64,000 nucleotides of DNA from Pseudomonas sp. MH9.2 (GTDB lineage: Bacteria; Pseudomonadota; Gammaproteobacteria; Pseudomonadales; Pseudomonadaceae), in the NCBI RefSeq assembly GCF_034353875.1, contig NZ_CP133784.1:1488001-1552000 (forward strand), read 5' to 3'. Shown here one piece after another: positions 20,107 through 30,617 of this stretch (within the stretch, counting starts at the first letter, position 1; each line of letters begins with the position of its first letter). The translations under genes were made by a program, and so were the position numbers. The notes beneath the pieces were generated by a model. The model saw only the letters and a list, made by a program, of their open reading frames with translations, was not told the origin of the DNA and made no database searches.

Positions 20107-20421
20107 ATGTCTTGGATCATTCTGTTTTTCGCCGGTCTGTTCGAAGTCGGTTGGGCCGTCGGCCTGAAATACACCGAAGGCTTCACCCGCCCTTTGCCTA
20201 CAGCCCTCACCGTCGCGGCCATGTTGGTCAGTTTGGGCCTGCTCGGTCTGGCCATGAAAGAACTGCCGCTGGGCACTGCCTACGCGATATGGACCGGTGT
20301 CGGTGCGATAGGCACCGTGATCGCCGGGATCATTCTGTTCGGTGAGTCCACGGCGCTGTTCCGCCTGGCCAGTGTGGGCTTGATTCTGTGTGGACTGGTG
20401 GGGCTCAAGCTGAGTGCTTGA
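20107..20421 (+). CDS. sugE: Guanidinium exporter, SMR family (SugE/Gdx)
   Basis: A 104-residue small multidrug resistance protein with four helices and the conserved helix-1 glutamate in [19 protein letters not shown]. The [19 protein letters not shown] stretch of SugE-type members is present. SMR proteins with this signature under guanidine riboswitches export guanidinium in exchange for protons. AGGAGG stands 5 bases before the ATG, directly behind the riboswitch. The acyltransferase gene converges on it with 21 bases between. Confidence 0.95.
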   Translation: MSWIILFFAGLFEVGWAVGLKYTEGFTRPLPTALTVAAMLVSLGLLGLAMKELPLGTAYAIWTGVGAIGTVIAGIILFGESTALFRLASVGLILCGLVGLKLSA

Positions 20422-20442
20422 GGTTGCACTACGCCAGATCAA

Positions 20443-22314
20443 CTACCGAACGGTGCCCCGCAACTCCGCAACTCGCGCCTGCAAACTCGCTGGTAACGCC
20501 GCCTCCATTGCCACGGCGGGCCCGGCCACCACGGTGATGCGCGACCACAGCCGACGAAAGACTCCCTTGTTCGGATCTCGGCTGAAGAAACTACCCCACA
20601 AGCCCTGCAAGGCCAGTGGAATCACTGGCACTGGGGTGTCTTGCAGAATCCGGCTCAGGCCACCTTTAAATTCATTGATCTCCCCGTCAGCAGTCAGCTT
20701 GCCTTCAGGGAAGATGCACACCAGCTCACCATTTTTCAGGTATTCAGCAATTTTTTTGAAGGCCTGATCGTAGATCGCCAGGTCTTCGTTGCGCCCGGCA
20801 ATCGGGATGGTGCCAGCGGTGCGGAAAATGAAGTTGAGCACCGGCAGGTTGTAGATCTTGTAATACATCACGAACCGAATCGGCCGCCGCACAGCCCCGC
20901 CAATCAACAGCGCATCGACAAAGGACACATGGTTGCAGACCAGCAGCGCCGCACCTTCTTCCGGAATCAGCTCCAGGTTGCGATGCTCGACGCGGTACAT
21001 AGAATGGCCGAGCAGCCAGATCATGAACCGCATGGTGAACTCGGGCACGATCTTGAAGATGTAGGCATTCACCGCGATGTTCATCAGCGAGATCACCAGG
21101 AACAGCTGCGGAATCGACAGTTTGACCACACTGAGAAGCACGATCGAGACGATGACCGACACCACCATGAACAGCGCATTGAGGATATTGTTGGACGCGA
21201 TGACCCGCGAACGCTCGTTCTCGACGGTGCGCGACTGGATCAGTGCGTACAGCGGCACGATATAGAAGCCGCCAAAAACACCGATGCCCAGCACATCGCT
21301 CAGCACCCACCACGCCTGACCATAAGACAGCACCGTCAGCCAGTCATTGGCCTGAACGTTTTGTGGAAAGCCGCCCGAATGCCACCACAGCAGCAGCCCG
21401 AACACGGTCAGGCCCATCGAGCCGAACGGCACCAGACCGATCTCTACCTTGCGCCCGGACAACCGCTCGCACAGCATCGAACCCAGTGCGATGCCGATGG
21501 AGAACACGGTGAGAATCAGCGTGACCACGGTCTCGTCGCCATACAGCCACTCTTTGGCGTAGGCCGGAATTTGCGTCAGGTAAATCGCGCCGACGAACCA
21601 GAACCAGGAGTTGCCGACAATCGAGCGTGACACGGCCGGCGTCTGACCCAGTCCCAAACGCAAGGTGGCCCAGGATTGACTGAAGATATTCCAGTTCAGG
21701 CGCATTTCCGGCGAAGCCGCCGCTGCGCGCGGGATGCTGCGACTGGCGATATAACCCAGACACGCCACCAGCAAGATCGCTGTCGCAACGATCGGCGCGT
21801 AGTGCGCGGAAGACATCATGATCCCGGCGCCGATGGTACCGGCCAGAATCGCCAGGAAGGTGCCCATTTCCACCAGCCCGTTGCCACCGACCAATTCATC
21901 CTCATGCAAGTGCTGCGGCAGGATCGAGTACTTCACCGGCCCGAACAACGCCGAGTGCGTCCCCATGGCGAACAACGCCAGCAACATCATCCACAGGTGG
22001 TTGAGCATGAACCCCGCCGCGCCCACCAGCATGATCGCGATTTCGCCCAGTTTGATCAGGCGGATCAAGGCATCCTTGGCGTATTTCTCGCCAAACTGAC
22101 CCGCCAATGCCGAGAACAAAAAGAACGGCAGAATGAACAACAGCGCACACAGGTTGACCCAAATCGAGCGATCGCCGTCGATGCTCAGCTTATAGAGAAT
22201 GGCGAGGATCAATGATTGCTTGAGGATATTGTCGTTGAAAGCCCCGAGGGACTGGGTGATGAAAAACGGCAGAAACCGCCGTTTTCCCAGCAAACTGAAT
22301 TGCGACTGACTCAT
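20443..22314 (-). CDS. MFS transporter-acyltransferase fusion (LplT/PlsC-type)
   Basis: A 623-residue two-domain protein. Residues 1-415 are an MFS permease like LplT, the lysophospholipid flippase (SLGAFNDNILKQSL start, PVKYSILPQHL loop). Residues 430-623 are a PlsC/Aas-type acyltransferase with block I NHVSFVD, block III FIFPEGKLTADGEI (EGK) and the proline block IVPVIPLAL-like end (VPVIPLALQGLWGSFF). In Aas systems an acyl-ACP synthetase domain completes the cycle, and it is missing here, so acyl donors must come from elsewhere. The likely role is retrieval and re-acylation of lysophospholipids at the inner membrane. Confidence 0.88.
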   Translation of the reverse strand: MSQSQFSLLGKRRFLPFFITQSLGAFNDNILKQSLILAILYKLSIDGDRSIWVNLCALLFILPFFLFSALAGQFGEKYAKDALIRLIKLGEIAIMLVGAAGFMLNHLWMMLLALFAMGTHSALFGPVKYSILPQHLHEDELVGGNGLVEMGTFLAILAGTIGAGIMMSSAHYAPIVATAILLVACLGYIASRSIPRAAAASPEMRLNWNIFSQSWATLRLGLGQTPAVSRSIVGNSWFWFVGAIYLTQIPAYAKEWLYGDETVVTLILTVFSIGIALGSMLCERLSGRKVEIGLVPFGSMGLTVFGLLLWWHSGGFPQNVQANDWLTVLSYGQAWWVLSDVLGIGVFGGFYIVPLYALIQSRTVENERSRVIASNNILNALFMVVSVIVSIVLLSVVKLSIPQLFLVISLMNIAVNAYIFKIVPEFTMRFMIWLLGHSMYRVEHRNLELIPEEGAALLVCNHVSFVDALLIGGAVRRPIRFVMYYKIYNLPVLNFIFRTAGTIPIAGRNEDLAIYDQAFKKIAEYLKNGELVCIFPEGKLTADGEINEFKGGLSRILQDTPVPVIPLALQGLWGSFFSRDPNKGVFRRLWSRITVVAGPAVAMEAALPASLQARVAELRGTVR

Positions 22315-22452
22315 CGTCCGTGTACTCGAATAGCGCCGGGGTCGGCTTTTTAATTGGAGTGTCTATGTCGACTCCGAGCCACATTGGAAACGTTACGCAA
22401 GCAGATGTCGATAGGACGCGTCTGGTTTGATCGTCTCCCACGTCTTTAATAC

Positions 22453-23631
22453 TCACTTGACCCCAGCACCCAACCCCGCAATACAAGGTGAAACGAACAG
22501 CTCTCCTTTATAGGCACCACACACGGTCCGACTCATGACGATCAGCCACAATATCGCCAGACAGCACACCAACGCACAACCGGCCAGCGAGAAGAATGTC
22601 AGGTGCAGCCTTGCTGCAAGCTTTAGGGTCGCCAATGCGTAGACACCCAATGGAAAGGTGAATCCCCACCAGCCGAGGTTGAACGGGATGCCGGTGCGCA
22701 GGTAGCGCACGGTAATAAGCACGGCCATCAGCATCCACCACAAGCCGAATCCCCACAGTGTGATACCCGCCACCAACCCGATACCATCCGCCATCTCTCC
22801 GAGCCCGGGCAAACCGTTGGCCGCAAAAATCGCCGGTGCGTCTGCGCCCATCAACAACATGCCCAACGCTCCGGTGCCAATCGGACCCAACGCCAGCCAA
22901 CTCGAAGCGGCCATGTTTTCGTGGGGCAATTTATGCAGGGCCATGCGCAACAACAGAATGGACAGGATGCTGAACGCTACGGGTACCGAGAACGCCCACA
23001 ACACGTAGCTGGTGATCAGCACGCCGAATTGCGCGGAGGCGTCGGTCAGATGGGGTGCCAGCAGACCACCACTGGCTGCCGCCACCTCAGCCGCGACCAC
23101 GGGTAACAACCACACGGCCGTCATCTGGTCGATACTGTGCTCCTGACGCGTAAACATCATGAACGGAATGGCCACCCCGCAGGCCAGCGCCATAGCCACG
23201 TCCAGCCACCACAGCGTCTCGGCAATAGGCACTATAGCTCCGCCCCATCGAGGTAGGCCGAAGAATAGAAAGCCGTTGATAATGGTCGCCAGCCCCATGG
23301 GGATGGTGCCGAAAAACATCGACACCGTAGAGTGCCCAAACACTCGCCGCGCCTCATTGAAAAACAGCACCCAGCGCGCCATATACACGAGACTGAAGAG
23401 CACGAAGAGCGCGATATTGAACAGCCACAACCCCTCGGCCAACAGGTGCAAACCCGGGATCTGCACGGGCAATTGCCCCAGCGTCAGGGCCAGAATGCCG
23501 GTACCCATGGTCGCGGCGAACCAATTCGGGGTGAATTGGCGAATCACTTCTCGCGGATGACTCAGCGTGTTCAACGGCAGATTACGTTGGTTGGCAACGG
23601 CGTATGGCGCAGGCGTATCAAGGCAAGGCAT
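22453..23631 (-). CDS. TDT family transporter (SLAC1/TehA-like)
   Basis: A 392-residue protein with about 10 helices and the family opening FTPNWFAATMGTGILAL. TDT members include the TehA anion channel, MaeA-type dicarboxylate transporters and sulfite exporters, so the substrate is left open. GGAG lies 6 bases before the ATG. The upstream region is A/T rich with an imperfect palindrome (CTATAGGTCATCTATTTTACC around 23700), which may carry its promoter or an operator. Confidence 0.8.
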   Translation of the reverse strand: MPCLDTPAPYAVANQRNLPLNTLSHPREVIRQFTPNWFAATMGTGILALTLGQLPVQIPGLHLLAEGLWLFNIALFVLFSLVYMARWVLFFNEARRVFGHSTVSMFFGTIPMGLATIINGFLFFGLPRWGGAIVPIAETLWWLDVAMALACGVAIPFMMFTRQEHSIDQMTAVWLLPVVAAEVAAASGGLLAPHLTDASAQFGVLITSYVLWAFSVPVAFSILSILLLRMALHKLPHENMAASSWLALGPIGTGALGMLLMGADAPAIFAANGLPGLGEMADGIGLVAGITLWGFGLWWMLMAVLITVRYLRTGIPFNLGWWGFTFPLGVYALATLKLAARLHLTFFSLAGCALVCCLAILWLIVMSRTVCGAYKGELFVSPCIAGLGAGVK

Positions 23632-23900
23632 GCTCTTCTCCAGTCCTCCTATGAGGTGAAATGAGCTTATAGTTCGATTGCATATCTATATAACGGGTAA
23701 TTTCTCTATAGGTCATCTATTTTACCTATATGCAACACCGCAGACCTCGTCCTGCGGCACCAGGCCGCGCCAAGACCTTGGTCGGCACTGACGAACCCTG
23801 AACATCATGCGAGACTGTCCAGCCGGAGCAGGATCGCTTCCGGTCGGTCATTTTTTAACGAGCGCTGTTGAGAGCTATCTAGCGCTACCTGGAGTTTTAC

Positions 23901-26900
23901 ATGTCGCTGTCCAGTGGGCTGATTGCTGCAGTCGCCCTGACCTATATGGCCGTTATGTTCGCCATCGCCTTTTATGGCGATCGACGCAGTGCGCCTCTAT
24001 CGCCACGCCTGCGGGCTTGGGTCTACAGCCTGTCGCTGGCGGTGTACTGCACCAGCTGGACATTTTTTGGCGCCGTGGGCCAAGCGGCCGAGCAACTCTG
24101 GTCGTTCCTGCCGATCTATCTGGGCCCGATATTACTGCTGACGCTGGCGCCTTGGGTGCTGCAGAAGATGGTGATGATCAGCAAACAAGAGAACATCACG
24201 TCTATCGCTGACTTCATCGCCGCACGCTATGGCAAGTCGCAATCGTTGGCAGTGGTGGTTGCACTGATCTGTATGGTCGGTGTTTTACCGTACATTGCCT
24301 TGCAGCTCAAAGGCATCGTCCTGGGGGTGAACCTGCTGATCGGTGCAGTCGCCGAATCCACGGGCACCCGCGCCCAGGACACCGCACTCATCGTCTCGCT
24401 GATCCTGGCACTGTTCACCATCTTGTTTGGCACTCGCAACCTCGACGCTACCGAACACCACCGCGGCATGGTGCTGGCAATTGCCTTCGAAGCACTGGTC
24501 AAACTGTTCGCGTTTCTCGCAGTGGGCGCGTTCGTCACCTTCGGCCTGTACGACGGTTTCGATGACCTGTTCAGTCAGGCAATGATCGCCCCTCGCCTGG
24601 AAGAGTACTGGAAGGAAACCGTCAACTGGCCGTCGATGGTGGTTCAAACCGGCGTAGCGATGATGGCCATAGTGTGTCTGCCACGGCAGTTTCACGTGAC
24701 CGTTGTCGAGAACATCGAGCCGCAGGATCTCAGGCTGGCCCGGTGGGTTTTTCCGACGTACCTGTCCCTGGCAGCGCTGTTTGTGGTGCCCATCGCCCTG
24801 GCCGGACAAATGCTGCTGCCCAGTTCGGTGCTGCCCGATTCGTTCGTGATCAGCCTGCCGTTGGCCCAAGCCCACCCGGCGCTGGCCCTGCTGGCGTTTA
24901 TCGGTGGCGCCTCCGCTGCCACCGGCATGGTGATCGTCGCCAGCGTTGCACTGTCGACCATGGTCTCCAACGATATGCTGCTGCCGTGGCTGTTGCGCCG
25001 CAAAACCGCAGAGCGCCCATTTGAGGTGTTCCGTCACTGGATGCTGTCGGTACGTCGGATCAGCATCGTGGTGATTCTGTTGCTGGCTTACGTCTGCTAC
25101 CGGTTGCTCGGCTCAACGGCGAGCCTGGCAACCATCGGCCAAATCGCCTTCGCCGCCATCACTCAACTGGCCCCAGCCATGCTCGGCGCGCTGTACTGGA
25201 AACAAGCCAACCGCCGAGGCGTATTCGCTGGCCTGGCAGCCGGCACCTTTATTTGGTTTTACACCTTGGTGTTGCCCATTGCGGCCAACAGCCTGGGCTG
25301 GGCGCTCACTCTGTTCCCAGGGCTGGCCTGGCTGCACGGTAACCCATTGCACTTACCGATTACCCCGCTGACACAGGGCGTGGTGCTGTCGCTTGCCGGT
25401 AACTTCACCCTGTTCGCCTGGGTGTCGGTGCTGTCACGCACACGGGTTTCCGAACACTGGCAGGCTGGACGTTTCATTGGTCAGGAAATCAGCGCGCGCC
25501 CCAGCAACCGTTCGTTGCTGGCAGTGCAGATCGAGGACTTATTGAGCCTGTCGGCGCGCTTCGTGGGTGAGGAGCGCGCGCGGCAGAGTTTTATTCGTTT
25601 CGCCTATCGTCAGGGCAAGGGCTTCAGCCCGAACCAGAACGCCGACGGGGAGTGGATAGCCCACACCGAGCGCTTGCTGGCTGGTGTGCTCGGCGCGTCC
25701 TCGACCCGCGCTGTGGTCAAGGCCGCCATCGAAGGCCGGGAAATGCAGCTCGAAGACGTGGTGCGCATCGCCGACGAAGCCTCCGAGGTGCTGCAGTTCA
25801 ACCGGGCACTGCTGCAAGGGGCCATTGAAAACATCACCCAAGGCATCAGCGTGGTCGATCAATCGCTGAAACTGGTGGCCTGGAATCATCGTTATCTGGA
25901 ACTGTTTAATTACCCGGAAGGCCTGATCAGCGTTGGCCGACCAATCGCAGACATCATCCGCTATAACGCCGAACGTGGTCTGTGCGGTCCCGGTGAAGCC
26001 GAAGTGCATGTGGCGCGTCGGCTGCACTGGATGCGCCAGGGTCGAGCCCATACCTCAGAGCGATTGTTCCCCAATGGACGCGTCATCGAGCTGATTGGCA
26101 ACCCGATGCCCGGTGGTGGTTTCGTCATGAGCTTCACCGACATCACCGCGTTCCGTGAAGCCGAGCAGGCGCTCAAAGGCGCCAATGAAAGCCTTGAACA
26201 ACGCGTCGCCGAGCGTACCCATGAGTTGTCACAACTGAACGTGGCGCTGACCGAGGCCAAGGGTACCGCGGAAACCGCCAACCAGTCGAAGACCCGCTTT
26301 CTTGCAGCGGTCAGCCATGACTTGATGCAGCCGTTGAATGCGGCGCGACTGTTCTCGGCAGCCCTGTCCCACCAGGAAGACGAGATCTCCAGCGAGGCCC
26401 AGCAACTGGTGCATCATCTGGACAGCTCGCTGCGCTCCGCAGAAGACCTGATCAGCGACCTGCTGGACATTTCTCGCCTGGAAAACGGAAAAATCACACC
26501 CAATCCCCAGCCGTTTCCCCTGAGTGCGCTGTTCGACACCCTCGGCGCCGAGTTCAAGGCACTGGCCCAGGAACAAGGTTTGAAATTCCGGGTACGCGGC
26601 AGCAACGTGCGGATCGACAGCGACATAAAGTTATTGCGACGGATTCTGCAAAACTTCCTGACCAACGCTTTCCGCTACGGCAAGGGTCCGATACTGCTAG
26701 GCGTAAGGCGTCGAGGCGCGCAGCTGTGCCTTGAAGTCTGGGACCGCGGCCCAGGTATTCCGGAAGACAAACGTCAGGTGATCTTCGAAGAGTTCAAACG
26801 CCTGGACAGCCATCAGACCCGTGCCGAAAAAGGCCTGGGCCTCGGGCTGGCCATTGCCGACGGACTTTGCCGCGTATTGGGTCATGAACTGCAAGTACGC

Positions 26901-27377
26901 TCCTGGCCGGGTAAAGGCAGCGTGTTCAGCGTCACTGTGCCCCTGGCCACTCATCAAATGCCATTGGCCGCCAGTCCTGCCGAGCCCAAGTCCCACCAGC
27001 CACTGAGCGGTACCCAGGTACTGTGCGTCGACAACGAAGACAGCATTTTGATCGGGATGAACAGCTTGCTCACGCGTTGGGGATGTCAGGTGTGGACGGC
27101 GCGCAATCGCAGTGAGTGCGAAGCCCTGCTGGGCAAAGGCGTGCATCCGCAGCTGGCGCTGGTGGACTATCACCTGGATGAGGGTGATACCGGCGCCGCG
27201 CTGATGGCCTGGTTGCGCACGCGACTGGGTGAGCCGGTACCCGGCGTGGTAATCAGCGCGGACGGTCGACCTGAACTGATCGCGCAGATCCACGCTGCCG
27301 GCCTCGATTACCTGTCGAAACCGGTCAAACCGGCGGCGCTGCGGGCATTGTTGAGTCGGCATGTCAGTTTGAGCTGA
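23901..27377 (+). CDS. mxtR: Transporter-linked hybrid histidine kinase (MxtR-like)
   Basis: A 1158-residue protein. About 13 N-terminal helices form a sodium:solute symporter (PutP-like) domain (1-500). A PAS-like segment lies around 640-760 (ITQGISVVDQSLKLVAWNHRYLELF). A HisKA domain has its His near residue 806 (AVSHDLMQPLNAARLF). An HATPase follows (NFLTNAFRYG, DRGPGIP, GLGLGLAIADGL). The C-terminal receiver has its phospho-acceptor near Asp1089 (LALVDYHLDEG). The architecture and length match MxtR (PA3271) of Pseudomonas, which signals with ErdR in acetate metabolism. CbrA is shorter and lacks the receiver. GGAG lies 6 bases before the ATG. Confidence 0.85.
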   Translation: MSLSSGLIAAVALTYMAVMFAIAFYGDRRSAPLSPRLRAWVYSLSLAVYCTSWTFFGAVGQAAEQLWSFLPIYLGPILLLTLAPWVLQKMVMISKQENITSIADFIAARYGKSQSLAVVVALICMVGVLPYIALQLKGIVLGVNLLIGAVAESTGTRAQDTALIVSLILALFTILFGTRNLDATEHHRGMVLAIAFEALVKLFAFLAVGAFVTFGLYDGFDDLFSQAMIAPRLEEYWKETVNWPSMVVQTGVAMMAIVCLPRQFHVTVVENIEPQDLRLARWVFPTYLSLAALFVVPIALAGQMLLPSSVLPDSFVISLPLAQAHPALALLAFIGGASAATGMVIVASVALSTMVSNDMLLPWLLRRKTAERPFEVFRHWMLSVRRISIVVILLLAYVCYRLLGSTASLATIGQIAFAAITQLAPAMLGALYWKQANRRGVFAGLAAGTFIWFYTLVLPIAANSLGWALTLFPGLAWLHGNPLHLPITPLTQGVVLSLAGNFTLFAWVSVLSRTRVSEHWQAGRFIGQEISARPSNRSLLAVQIEDLLSLSARFVGEERARQSFIRFAYRQGKGFSPNQNADGEWIAHTERLLAGVLGASSTRAVVKAAIEGREMQLEDVVRIADEASEVLQFNRALLQGAIENITQGISVVDQSLKLVAWNHRYLELFNYPEGLISVGRPIADIIRYNAERGLCGPGEAEVHVARRLHWMRQGRAHTSERLFPNGRVIELIGNPMPGGGFVMSFTDITAFREAEQALKGANESLEQRVAERTHELSQLNVALTEAKGTAETANQSKTRFLAAVSHDLMQPLNAARLFSAALSHQEDEISSEAQQLVHHLDSSLRSAEDLISDLLDISRLENGKITPNPQPFPLSALFDTLGAEFKALAQEQGLKFRVRGSNVRIDSDIKLLRRILQNFLTNAFRYGKGPILLGVRRRGAQLCLEVWDRGPGIPEDKRQVIFEEFKRLDSHQTRAEKGLGLGLAIADGLCRVLGHELQVRSWPGKGSVFSVTVPLATHQMPLAASPAEPKSHQPLSGTQVLCVDNEDSILIGMNSLLTRWGCQVWTARNRSECEALLGKGVHPQLALVDYHLDEGDTGAALMAWLRTRLGEPVPGVVISADGRPELIAQIHAAGLDYLSKPVKPAALRALLSRHVSLS

Positions 27378-27466
27378 ATCCAAAAAGGGGGCAGCGTAAT
27401 CTGCCTGACACATGATGGCGGACACCCGCTATTCTTTGCCTACCCCTTTGTCAGGCGAGTGACTTC

Positions 27467-28135
27467 ATGCTTCAGGTGCAAGGCGTGTTCAAGAGCTACG
27501 CGACGCCACAAGGCCCGCTGGCGGTGTTACAAGGGGTCGATTTACAGCTCGAACACGGCAGCAGTCTGGCACTGATGGGAGAGTCGGGTAGCGGTAAAAG
27601 CACCCTGCTGCACCTGGTGGCCGGGCTGGACCAGATCGATCGCGGCAGTATCCGCGCCGGCAGGCATCGTCTGGATCAAATGAGCGAAGCACAGCTTGCC
27701 CATTGGCGGCGCACCGAGATCGGCCTGGTGTTTCAACAGTTCAACCTGATCAGCAGTCTGTCAGTCGACGACAATCTGGCGTTCCAGGCGCGCCTGGCCG
27801 GACGTTATGATCCGTCCTGGCAAGCACAGCTGATCGAGCGGCTGGGACTCGGCGCGCGGCTCAAGCGCTACCCGGAACAGCTGTCCGGCGGCCAGCAACA
27901 GCGGGTTGCCATCGGCCGCGCGCTGGCCTCGCGTCCAGGCCTGCTGTTGGCCGATGAGCCCACGGGCAATCTGGACGAAGCCACCAGCGATGAAGTCCTG
28001 CAACTGCTCCTGGACCTGCTGAAAAACACCCCGACCAGTTTATTGATGGTCACCCACAGCCCGCGAGTAGCGGCTCGATTGGCAAGCAGAGTGGTACTGC
28101 ATCGCGGGCGACTGGCCGATGTCGGCGAGCGCTGA
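27467..28135 (+). CDS. ABC transporter ATP-binding protein (LolD/MacB/AttE type)
   Basis: A 222-residue ATPase with Walker A GESGSGKSTLL, Q-loop FQQFNLI, signature LSGGQQQR and Walker B LLADEPTGNLDEATS. It belongs to the o228/LolD class, which works with FtsX-type permeases in mechanotransmission rather than classic transport. It is the first gene of a three-gene unit with the permease and a lipoprotein. Confidence 0.92.
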   Translation: MLQVQGVFKSYATPQGPLAVLQGVDLQLEHGSSLALMGESGSGKSTLLHLVAGLDQIDRGSIRAGRHRLDQMSEAQLAHWRRTEIGLVFQQFNLISSLSVDDNLAFQARLAGRYDPSWQAQLIERLGLGARLKRYPEQLSGGQQQRVAIGRALASRPGLLLADEPTGNLDEATSDEVLQLLLDLLKNTPTSLLMVTHSPRVAARLASRVVLHRGRLADVGER

Positions 28136-28136
28136 G

Positions 28137-30617
28137 ATGCGCGTATTTTATTGGACATTACACGCCCTGCTCAGCCATTGGCGTCAGCACCCGGTGCAGT
28201 TTTTCAGCGTGCTGACCGGGCTGTGGCTGGCGACCAGCCTGTTGACCGGCGTGCAAGCGCTGAACAGTCAGGCGCGGGAAAGTTACGCCCGTGCCAGCCA
28301 GTTGATCGGTGGCGAACCCCAAGCCAGTCTGAGCGCACCGAATGGCGCGTCCTTCTCTCAGGAGGTGTTTGTCAGTCTGCGCCGCGCGGGTTGGCCGGTG
28401 TCTCCAGTGCTGCAAGCACGCCTCTCGCTCAAGGGGCATGACGATCAGCGCCTGCAATTGATGGGCATCGAACCGGTGTCGCTGCCAGGCGGTTCGGCGG
28501 TGGCCGGGCAAGCCCTGGACATGGCGCAGATCGTTGGATTTTTCAGCCCGCCGGGCAGCACCTGGATCGCCCCGCAAACCCTGCAGGTCTTGGGTTATCA
28601 CGAAGGTGACCAACCCCTGACCGAGAATGGGCTGGCCTTGCCACCGCTGCACAGTCAGGCCGACATGGCCCCGGGGTTACTGCTGGTGGATATCAGCTTC
28701 GCCCAACACCTGCTGGGCATGCCTGACCAAGTCTCGCGGCTGTTGTTGCCTAAAGACTTTGCGGCCACACAACCGGCATTGCCTGCTGAACTGGTCGGGC
28801 AACTGGTGCTCAAGAGCAGCGGTGAAGAAAACAACTTGTCGCGCCTGACCGAGAGTTTTCATTTAAACCTCGATGCACTGGGCTTTCTGTCGTTCGTGGT
28901 CGGTTTATTTATCGTGCATGCCGCCATTGGCTTGGCACTCGAGCAGCGGCGCGGACTGCTCAGGACTCTGCGCGCCTGCGGTGTCAGCGCCCGTATGTTA
29001 ATCCTCAGCCTGGGCGTGGAGCTGGGTGGCCTGGCCTTGCTGGGAGGCCTCGCCGGGGTCGTCAGCGGTTACTTCCTGGCCAGCCTGTTGTTACCCGATG
29101 TCGCCGCCAGCCTGCGGGGCCTGTACGGCGCCGAAGTGGCCGGACAATTGAGCTTGAGCCCGTTGTGGTGGGCCAGTGGTGTGGGTTTGAGTCTATTCGG
29201 TGCATTGCTGGCCGGGGCCAGCAGCTTGTTGCGTGCAGCGCGGTTGCCACTGCTGGCCCTAGCCAACGCACAGGCCTGGCATCAAGCCTATGCTCGCTGG
29301 TTGCGACGCCAGGCGTGGGTGGCGGCCATCGCAGGCGTGACGGCGTTGTTGGCCTTGTTATTGGGTGACAGCCTGGCCAGCGGTTTTGTGCTGATGGCCG
29401 CCCTGATGCTGGGCGCGGCACTGAGCCTGCCGGTGCTCCTCAATGCGCTGCTTAAAGCCTTACTGGGCCGCAGTCGTTCGGTATTGGGCCAGTGGTTTCT
29501 TGCCGATTGCCGCCAGCAGTTACCGGCGTTGAGCCTGGCTCTGATGGCGCTGTTGTTGGCCCTGGCCGCCAATATCGGTGCGGGCAGCATGACCTCGGGA
29601 TTTCGCCAGACATTCAATAACTGGCTGGAACAACGGCTGACCGCAGAGCTATACCTCAACCCACAGAACCCGGCCCAGGCACGTAGCCTCCAGGCCTGGC
29701 TCAACGAGCAGCCACAGGTGCAGGCCGTGTTACCCACCTGGCAGGTCTCGATCCAGCTACAGGGCTGGCCTGCGGATGTAGTCGGCGTGATCGACCACCC
29801 GACCTACCGTCAGCACTGGCCGTTGCTGGACACTCAGGCGGACGATCCCTGGGATCAACTGGCCCGGGACGACACCCTGATGCTCAGCGAGCAACTGGCA
29901 CGCAGGCTCAAGGTTCAGGTCGGCGATCAATTGACGATTCCCACACCACAAGGTCAGTGGTCGCCGCGCATCGTCGCGATCTACGCCGACTACGGCAATC
30001 CCAAGGGCCATCTGCTGGTCAACGCTCAACACCTGCTGCGCTATTGGCCGCAGTTGTCGCCCAATCGCTTCAATCTGCGCATCGCCCCTGTGTCGGTGCC
30101 GCCGCTGGTGCGCGAACTTCAGTCGCGCTTTGCCCTGGAAGACAGTCGCATCGTCGATCAAAGTCGGCTCAAGGGCTGGTCCACACAGGTCTTCGAACGC
30201 ACCTTCGCCGCCACTGCCGCGCTCAATAGCCTGACACTGGGGGTCGCGGGAGTGGCGTTGTTCATCAGCCTGCTGACCCAAAGCCAGAGTCGGCTCGGAC
30301 AACTGGCGCCGCTGTGGGCACTGGGCGTGACCCGACGCCAACTGATGCTGCTCAATCTGGGACAAACCTGGCTACTGGCAGTGCTAACGCTGTCACTCGC
30401 ATTGCCATTGGGTCTCCTGCTGGCCTGGTGCCTGGACGCGGTGATCAATGTGCAAGCCTTTGGCTGGCGCTTGCCGTTGCAGGTGTTCCCTGCCCAACTG
30501 GTGCAGTTGATGGGGCTGGCCCTGCTGGCGACCTTGCTGGCCTCGGCGTGGCCGTTGATCAAGCTGTATCGCAGTCGCCCGGCCGACCTGCTGAGGACCT
30601 TTGCCAATGAGGATTAG
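28137..30617 (+). CDS. FtsX/MacB-type ABC permease (AttFG-like)
   Basis: A large permease of 826 residues with an N-terminal helix (FFSVLTGLWLATSLLTGVQ), a periplasmic domain, and two FtsX-like membrane blocks at about 260-490 and 710-820. It probably corresponds to AttF+AttG in one chain. The start at 28137 follows the ATPase stop by one base; an ATG at 28119 is also open but would overlap it. The stop lies inside the next gene. The cargo is unknown. Related systems move lipoproteins or peptides out of the inner membrane. Confidence 0.85.
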   Translation: MRVFYWTLHALLSHWRQHPVQFFSVLTGLWLATSLLTGVQALNSQARESYARASQLIGGEPQASLSAPNGASFSQEVFVSLRRAGWPVSPVLQARLSLKGHDDQRLQLMGIEPVSLPGGSAVAGQALDMAQIVGFFSPPGSTWIAPQTLQVLGYHEGDQPLTENGLALPPLHSQADMAPGLLLVDISFAQHLLGMPDQVSRLLLPKDFAATQPALPAELVGQLVLKSSGEENNLSRLTESFHLNLDALGFLSFVVGLFIVHAAIGLALEQRRGLLRTLRACGVSARMLILSLGVELGGLALLGGLAGVVSGYFLASLLLPDVAASLRGLYGAEVAGQLSLSPLWWASGVGLSLFGALLAGASSLLRAARLPLLALANAQAWHQAYARWLRRQAWVAAIAGVTALLALLLGDSLASGFVLMAALMLGAALSLPVLLNALLKALLGRSRSVLGQWFLADCRQQLPALSLALMALLLALAANIGAGSMTSGFRQTFNNWLEQRLTAELYLNPQNPAQARSLQAWLNEQPQVQAVLPTWQVSIQLQGWPADVVGVIDHPTYRQHWPLLDTQADDPWDQLARDDTLMLSEQLARRLKVQVGDQLTIPTPQGQWSPRIVAIYADYGNPKGHLLVNAQHLLRYWPQLSPNRFNLRIAPVSVPPLVRELQSRFALEDSRIVDQSRLKGWSTQVFERTFAATAALNSLTLGVAGVALFISLLTQSQSRLGQLAPLWALGVTRRQLMLLNLGQTWLLAVLTLSLALPLGLLLAWCLDAVINVQAFGWRLPLQVFPAQLVQLMGLALLATLLASAWPLIKLYRSRPADLLRTFANED

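Noticed and set aside
20641..21630. A 329-codon open frame opposite the MFS-acyltransferase gene
   Set aside because: His/Gln/Arg-rich translation without domains, inside a certain gene on the other strand.
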